In this document: positions 60,509-64,000 of the stretch, one piece after another | How positions within the stretch are numbered: the first letter of the stretch is position 1 | Layout: every line of letters starts with the position of its first letter | Origin: Cryptomeria japonica | Lineage: Eukaryota > Streptophyta > Pinopsida > Cupressales > Cupressaceae | Direction: 5' to 3' | Assembly: GCF_030272615.1 (NCBI RefSeq) | Contig: NC_081406.1 | Coordinates: 266,648,192 to 266,712,191, forward strand | Length of the DNA: 64,000 nt | The notes under the pieces: model-generated | Seen by the model: only the letters and a program-made list of their open reading frames with translations | The model's database searches: none | What the model was told of the DNA's origin: nothing | Translations under genes and position numbers: made by a program

Positions 60509-61442
60509 CTACTTTTACGAAAAGCTTGTAACCTCTTTATTTTGAAAGAACTCATTGTAACAAACTCTCCTCGAGAAGTCCGAAGCTTTGTGCATCCATG
60601 TTGTTATAAATGGATACCAGGACTAGAGAAAAAAGGATCGCAAAGAATTGTAAGAAAACGCTGCAGAAATTTATTTGAGATTTTCTAAGTTTTATGGAGA
60701 ATATTCAAAAACTTCTTGCAATATTTCTTGAACTAAATATCAATATACAGACCATCGGTTTTGAGTGAAGCTTTGTGTTGTCTTCAAGGGTGTTTACAAT
60801 TTGTTTACTGTTTTCATTCTGAATAATCCAGGGTTGTTCTGTTTGAATGGAATTGCAAAACAATTTTAGTAGAAGTGTTCGTTAGCTTTTCTCTTTACGA
60901 GGGGAATTAAAGATGCGGGGATCACTCATACCAGTAAACTTTTTGGAAGAGACTTTGAATTTTGATGATCACAACTTAATTTGGAATGCATAAATTCTTG
61001 TAGGTGTCAGGTATATACAAGGATTAATAGAAACCAAGCCAACGAGATGCATAAAGATGTTTTGTTTGAGGAGAGTTATCTGAGTTTAGATGACTCTGTG
61101 ACCTTGGATAAGGCACTGGTATTGATTGAAGTTGTTTATTGCATGTTTTGTTGATCGAAATGCTGAATTTAAGTATAATTTCCATTCTTTATTTTCAGTT
61201 GATTTAAGGGTGAATAAATCCACTGGTTTTCTGGACTAGTTTGCTGTGGGTTTATGTTTGAAAGTGTGAATTCAATTCACAAAGGTATACCCACCTGGGC
61301 TCTGAGTAAGTCCGAAGTGTAGAAGGTTCAATCAAACCTTGTCATATGTTGTCTTGAGAATTTCCTTATCTTTGATGTCTCTTCTGCACCGAGTTTAATC
61401 ATATTTTTTTAAGGATGTTAAAGGGAATCAGATTTTGAAGAC
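60509..61442 (+). repeat. LTR 3' part (R/U5 region) of the Ogre/Tat-like element
   Basis: Non-coding stretch between the accessory ORF and the primer site. TATAAA at 60605-60610 is a candidate promoter. Candidate LTR end GAAGACA lies near 61443, a few bases before the primer site. The start of the LTR is unresolved. Confidence 0.55.
60605..60610 (+). promoter_or_regulatory. Candidate LTR TATA box
   Basis: TATAAA in TTGTTATAAATGGATACC, about 850 bases before the primer site. If it is the true promoter, the upstream ORF would lie in U3. Confidence 0.35.
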
Positions 61443-61450
61443 AACAAAAG

Positions 61451-61468
61451 TGACGACTCTGCTGGGGA
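61451..61468 (+). other. tRNA-Arg-type primer binding site (Ogre-like)
   Basis: TGACGACTCTGCTGGGGA differs by one base from TGGCGACTCTGCTGGGGA, which I recall as the Ogre primer site. A second partial match, TGGCGACTCTG, lies at 61578-61588. Confidence 0.82.
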
Positions 61469-61804
61469 GAGTTACAATAAAGGTATAAACACAGATCTGT
61501 GTTGAGGCTTGTAAAGAAAATTGTTGTGTGTTTGGGGATAAGACTACTTGTTTTCATAATTCCCATAGTTTTGTGGGTGGCGACTCTGTTACTTTTGAAC
61601 CAGTCCTTGTGAGATACAAATTTTTCTAAAAGGAAGACAAGCGAGATGCAAGGAGCAAAAAACACAAGATCATTCATGAAGAAACATCCTCATGAAACCT
61701 TGCAAGAAGGTCTGCCAGAATAGTCACACAGAGGCCAGAAGAGATTTGTGTTGCATGAGCCATCAAATGCTGCTTGGGTGTAGAAAAATAATAATACTAG
61801 TAAG

Positions 61805-64000
61805 ATGCCTGATCGACCTGTTTATGCAAAGTCTAACTCATCTTCCAGAGATTCAGAGCATGATATCTTAGGTTTCCATTCGGGATTGTTTGGAAATATT
61901 GATGATGCACCTATTTTAAATCAAGATTTATCTCATGTTAGTGTTTCTGCAAAAGATAGAACTAGTTCAAATGCAATTAGGCACTCTGTTCCTAGGACAA
62001 TTGATGGGAACATTAGTCTGATTGACATAGATTAAGTTAATGCATCAGACTCTGAAGAAAACTTCCCTGATGAGGATAAAGTGTCTCAAGAGATTGAATA
62101 TTTAAATAGAAGAGTCCATCATTTGATATCCCTAAGAGCCCAAAAGGAGGCAAATAAGGAGAAGGAAGTTAAAGCCAAACTAATGGAAAGAGACAGGCTT
62201 CGTAGACAGGTAGCTGATCTTGAAGTACTTGCTAAAGAGAAAGAAAAAAGTGATGAGGAAGGCCCTGTGATTAGAGAAATTCTAATCCCCAAAACTAAAC
62301 AAGCTTGTAAGTCAGTAGCCCAGCCAACTAGGGAAGTATTTAATGACTCACAGTTTCCTAAAGACAATCTAGATAAAGGAAAATAGAAATGGGTTGATGA
62401 TGGAATAGAATCTAAAACTGCAGAAGAGATCTCTCATAGGATTCTAGCGCATGAAAGAGAGATGGAAAGGATGAGGAAGGAAAAGGAAGATCTCCAAATG
62501 GAACTGGAAAAGGTTGAGTTAGAAGCAACGAATCAGGAAGTAAAAAGAAAGATTAGTTACTTAAAGGCTCCCCCGATTACATTCCCATCAGAAGATCTTA
62601 GCAAGCCTAATCCCCAACACATTTCCTTTCCTCAGGTTAATACTCAACCTGCAGCACAAGCTAATATTGCCTCTGTAAGCCAAATACCTGTGAATAAATA
62701 GTACACCCAAGCACCTCAATCTCCAATCCCAAAAGCTAAAATGACCATGGGAAATAATAGTGCTATTACCCCTTTTCAAAGAAGACCAATCAATCTAGAA
62801 CAATATAGACAATTGTTCTTTGATGGAATCTCGGGATATCCAAATCATGTTCCCACTGAGTTAAGAGACAGACTCCATAAATTTGCTGGGAACAATGCAA
62901 TTAGTGCTAAGGAACATCTGAAATCTTTTAGGGATCTAATAAATGATTATGAGATAGTAGATGAAGATGTTATTATGAAACTATTTGTTCAATCCCTGGT
63001 TGATGATGCAAGAGATTGGTACAAAGGTCTTCCAGTCAATAGCATAGGTTCATGGGAAGATTTTAAAAATTGCTTTCCAGAGCAGTATGGTGACAAGACT
63101 AATGTGAGTTTCATGCTAAATGAGTTCAACAATATCAGAAAATCTGAAAATGAAATGGTCATTGATTTCAATGCCAGATTCTAGAAGGCCATGCACAGAT
63201 TGTATCAAGTGATGAGGCTAGATGATAACATGTGTCTTAATACATATTACAATGCATTTGATTTTAAGATGGCCTATATCTTGAGAGATAAAAATCCCCA
63301 TAACTTGAGAGATGCTTTTAGAATTGCCATAAATGTAGAAAGTAATAGAAAAGCATCTGGCAAATTAGGAAGAAGGACAGATGGTAGATTATGGCATGAA
63401 GCCAAACATCAACCTAATAAAGTCGCTAAAGAGGATGATAAGATAGAGAAATTGGTAACTGCTATGAAAGATTTGACTGCCAAGGTTAACAAAAATGATA
63501 AACCTCATTATAACTGGCAAGATAGACCCCCTAGATTACATGATATGCCATATAATACCAATTGGAAGGATGGTAAACCCCAAATTGAGAAGCCCAAAAT
63601 TACCCAAAGTCAGGACACACCGGATCCCTTGAAAGGGAAAACTGTTCACAATATAGAAAATACTCCTTGGTGTATTGCTTGTGATGGACCACATTCTCCT
63701 CATCAGTGTGCAGTGGCTCAAGCTCTTGAAGAATCTATGAGACCAGAAGCAGAGCCTAACATTAATATGTTTGAAACCATCGTAGAAAGTGATGAGGAAT
63801 CTGTGCAAAGTGAATACAGTGATGCGCTGGATAATAAAAAGCTAGTGCAAGGATAGTTAGCCTTAGGTTGGCATCCTACATTGAATGTGGTAACAGTTGA
63901 AGATGAAGAGGTTCATCTTAGGAGGCCTAGCGAGGAAGAAGTTAGAAATCTCACTAAGGCTGCAATTGCCAAAGCAAAACATAACTATAATCTGAGAAGC
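61805..64000 (+). pseudogene. Ogre/Tat-like gag, 3' end beyond the window
   Basis: ATG at 61805 (MPDRPVYAKSNSSS), about 335 bases after the primer site. One frame runs to the window edge, interrupted by TAA (62033) and TAG (62384, 62699, 63182, 63854), with no frameshift. A lysine/glutamate coiled coil (62081-62560) precedes the retrotransposon gag domain at about 62800-63200: LRDRLHKFAGNNAISAKEHL, LFVQSLVDDARDWYKGLP and WEDFKNCFPEQYG. A zinc-knuckle variant WCIACDGPHSPHQC lies at 63669, with the same C-x2-C-x3-H-x4-C spacing as the other gypsy gag. After 63857 the frame continues (LALGWHP to NYNLRS) toward protease. Confidence 0.88.

Larger units (their letters stand above)
54950..64000 (+). 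mobile_element. Ogre/Tat-like Ty3/gypsy element, runs off the window
   Basis: It is defined by the primer site at 61451 and the gag frame after it. A change of sequence at 54950 (TGCTAGGATATGTGG) is a candidate 5' end, which would make the 5' LTR about 6.5 kb and place a 3.6 kb coding frame inside it. Alternatively the LTR is short (about 60508-61442) and the upstream frame belongs to a neighbouring element. The 3' LTR is not in view, so this cannot be settled here. Confidence 0.6.

Noticed and set aside
1-64000. CRISPR array, bacterial operon, phage or organelle DNA
   Set aside because: No spaced identical repeats of CRISPR type, no operon structure; all recognised coding is plant-type retroelement.

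Overview
This window reads as intergenic DNA from a large plant nuclear genome. It is AT-rich, contains no recognisable host gene, tRNA or rRNA, and is built almost entirely of nested, decayed retroelements. The families present (L1-type LINEs with a C-terminal RNase H, Ty1/copia elements primed by initiator tRNA-Met, Ty3/gypsy elements of Tat/Ogre type, and kilobase-scale LTRs) indicate a land plant. The very large LTRs and deep decay would suit a gymnosperm, but that is inference.

Layout. (1) Positions 1 to about 26010 hold a minus-strand retrotransposon with a giant LTR and no detectable coding capacity (LARD-like). Its left LTR runs from off-window to 8116 and its right LTR starts at 23196. 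A tRNA-Met-type primer site abuts the right LTR and a polypurine tract abuts the left one. The left LTR holds a 3.6 kb insertion (1579-5193, target duplication TGCAA). (2) Its non-coding interior is split by LINE-A (about 8131-19305). LINE-A is itself split by a 5'-truncated second LINE, LINE-B (9580-14182, 17-bp target duplication). LINE-B in turn carries a solo copia LTR (9890-10941). (3) A Ty3/gypsy element occupies 26903-51189 (target duplication GTCAC). Its 5' LTR holds a 4.5 kb solo LTR (29843-34380, GCTTG). Its 3' LTR holds a full-length Ty1/copia element (42815-49827, AGTTC). (4) A TRIM-like mini-element lies at about 51611-51984. (5) A truncated copia (53327 to about 54949) is followed by an Ogre/Tat-like element. 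That element has a tRNA-Arg-type primer site at 61451, a 3.6 kb accessory reading frame upstream of the primer site, and a gag frame running off the right edge.

The most interesting thread is an accessory protein family. Both LINEs carry a second reading frame after the polymerase (12268-13993 and 17787-19102) that encodes related proteins. The frame upstream of the Ogre/Tat-like gag (56879-60508) shows a similar order of motifs. If confirmed, one plant protein module is shared by a LINE lineage and an LTR retrotransposon. Other notable points are an RNase H-like segment between protease and reverse transcriptase in the gypsy element, an in-frame 558-bp duplication of the copia reverse transcriptase, and a strong bias of disabling stops to TAG, as expected from CAG decay by cytosine deamination.

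Nearly all coding regions are pseudogenes. Boundaries supported by target duplications are firm; those described as approximate are not.
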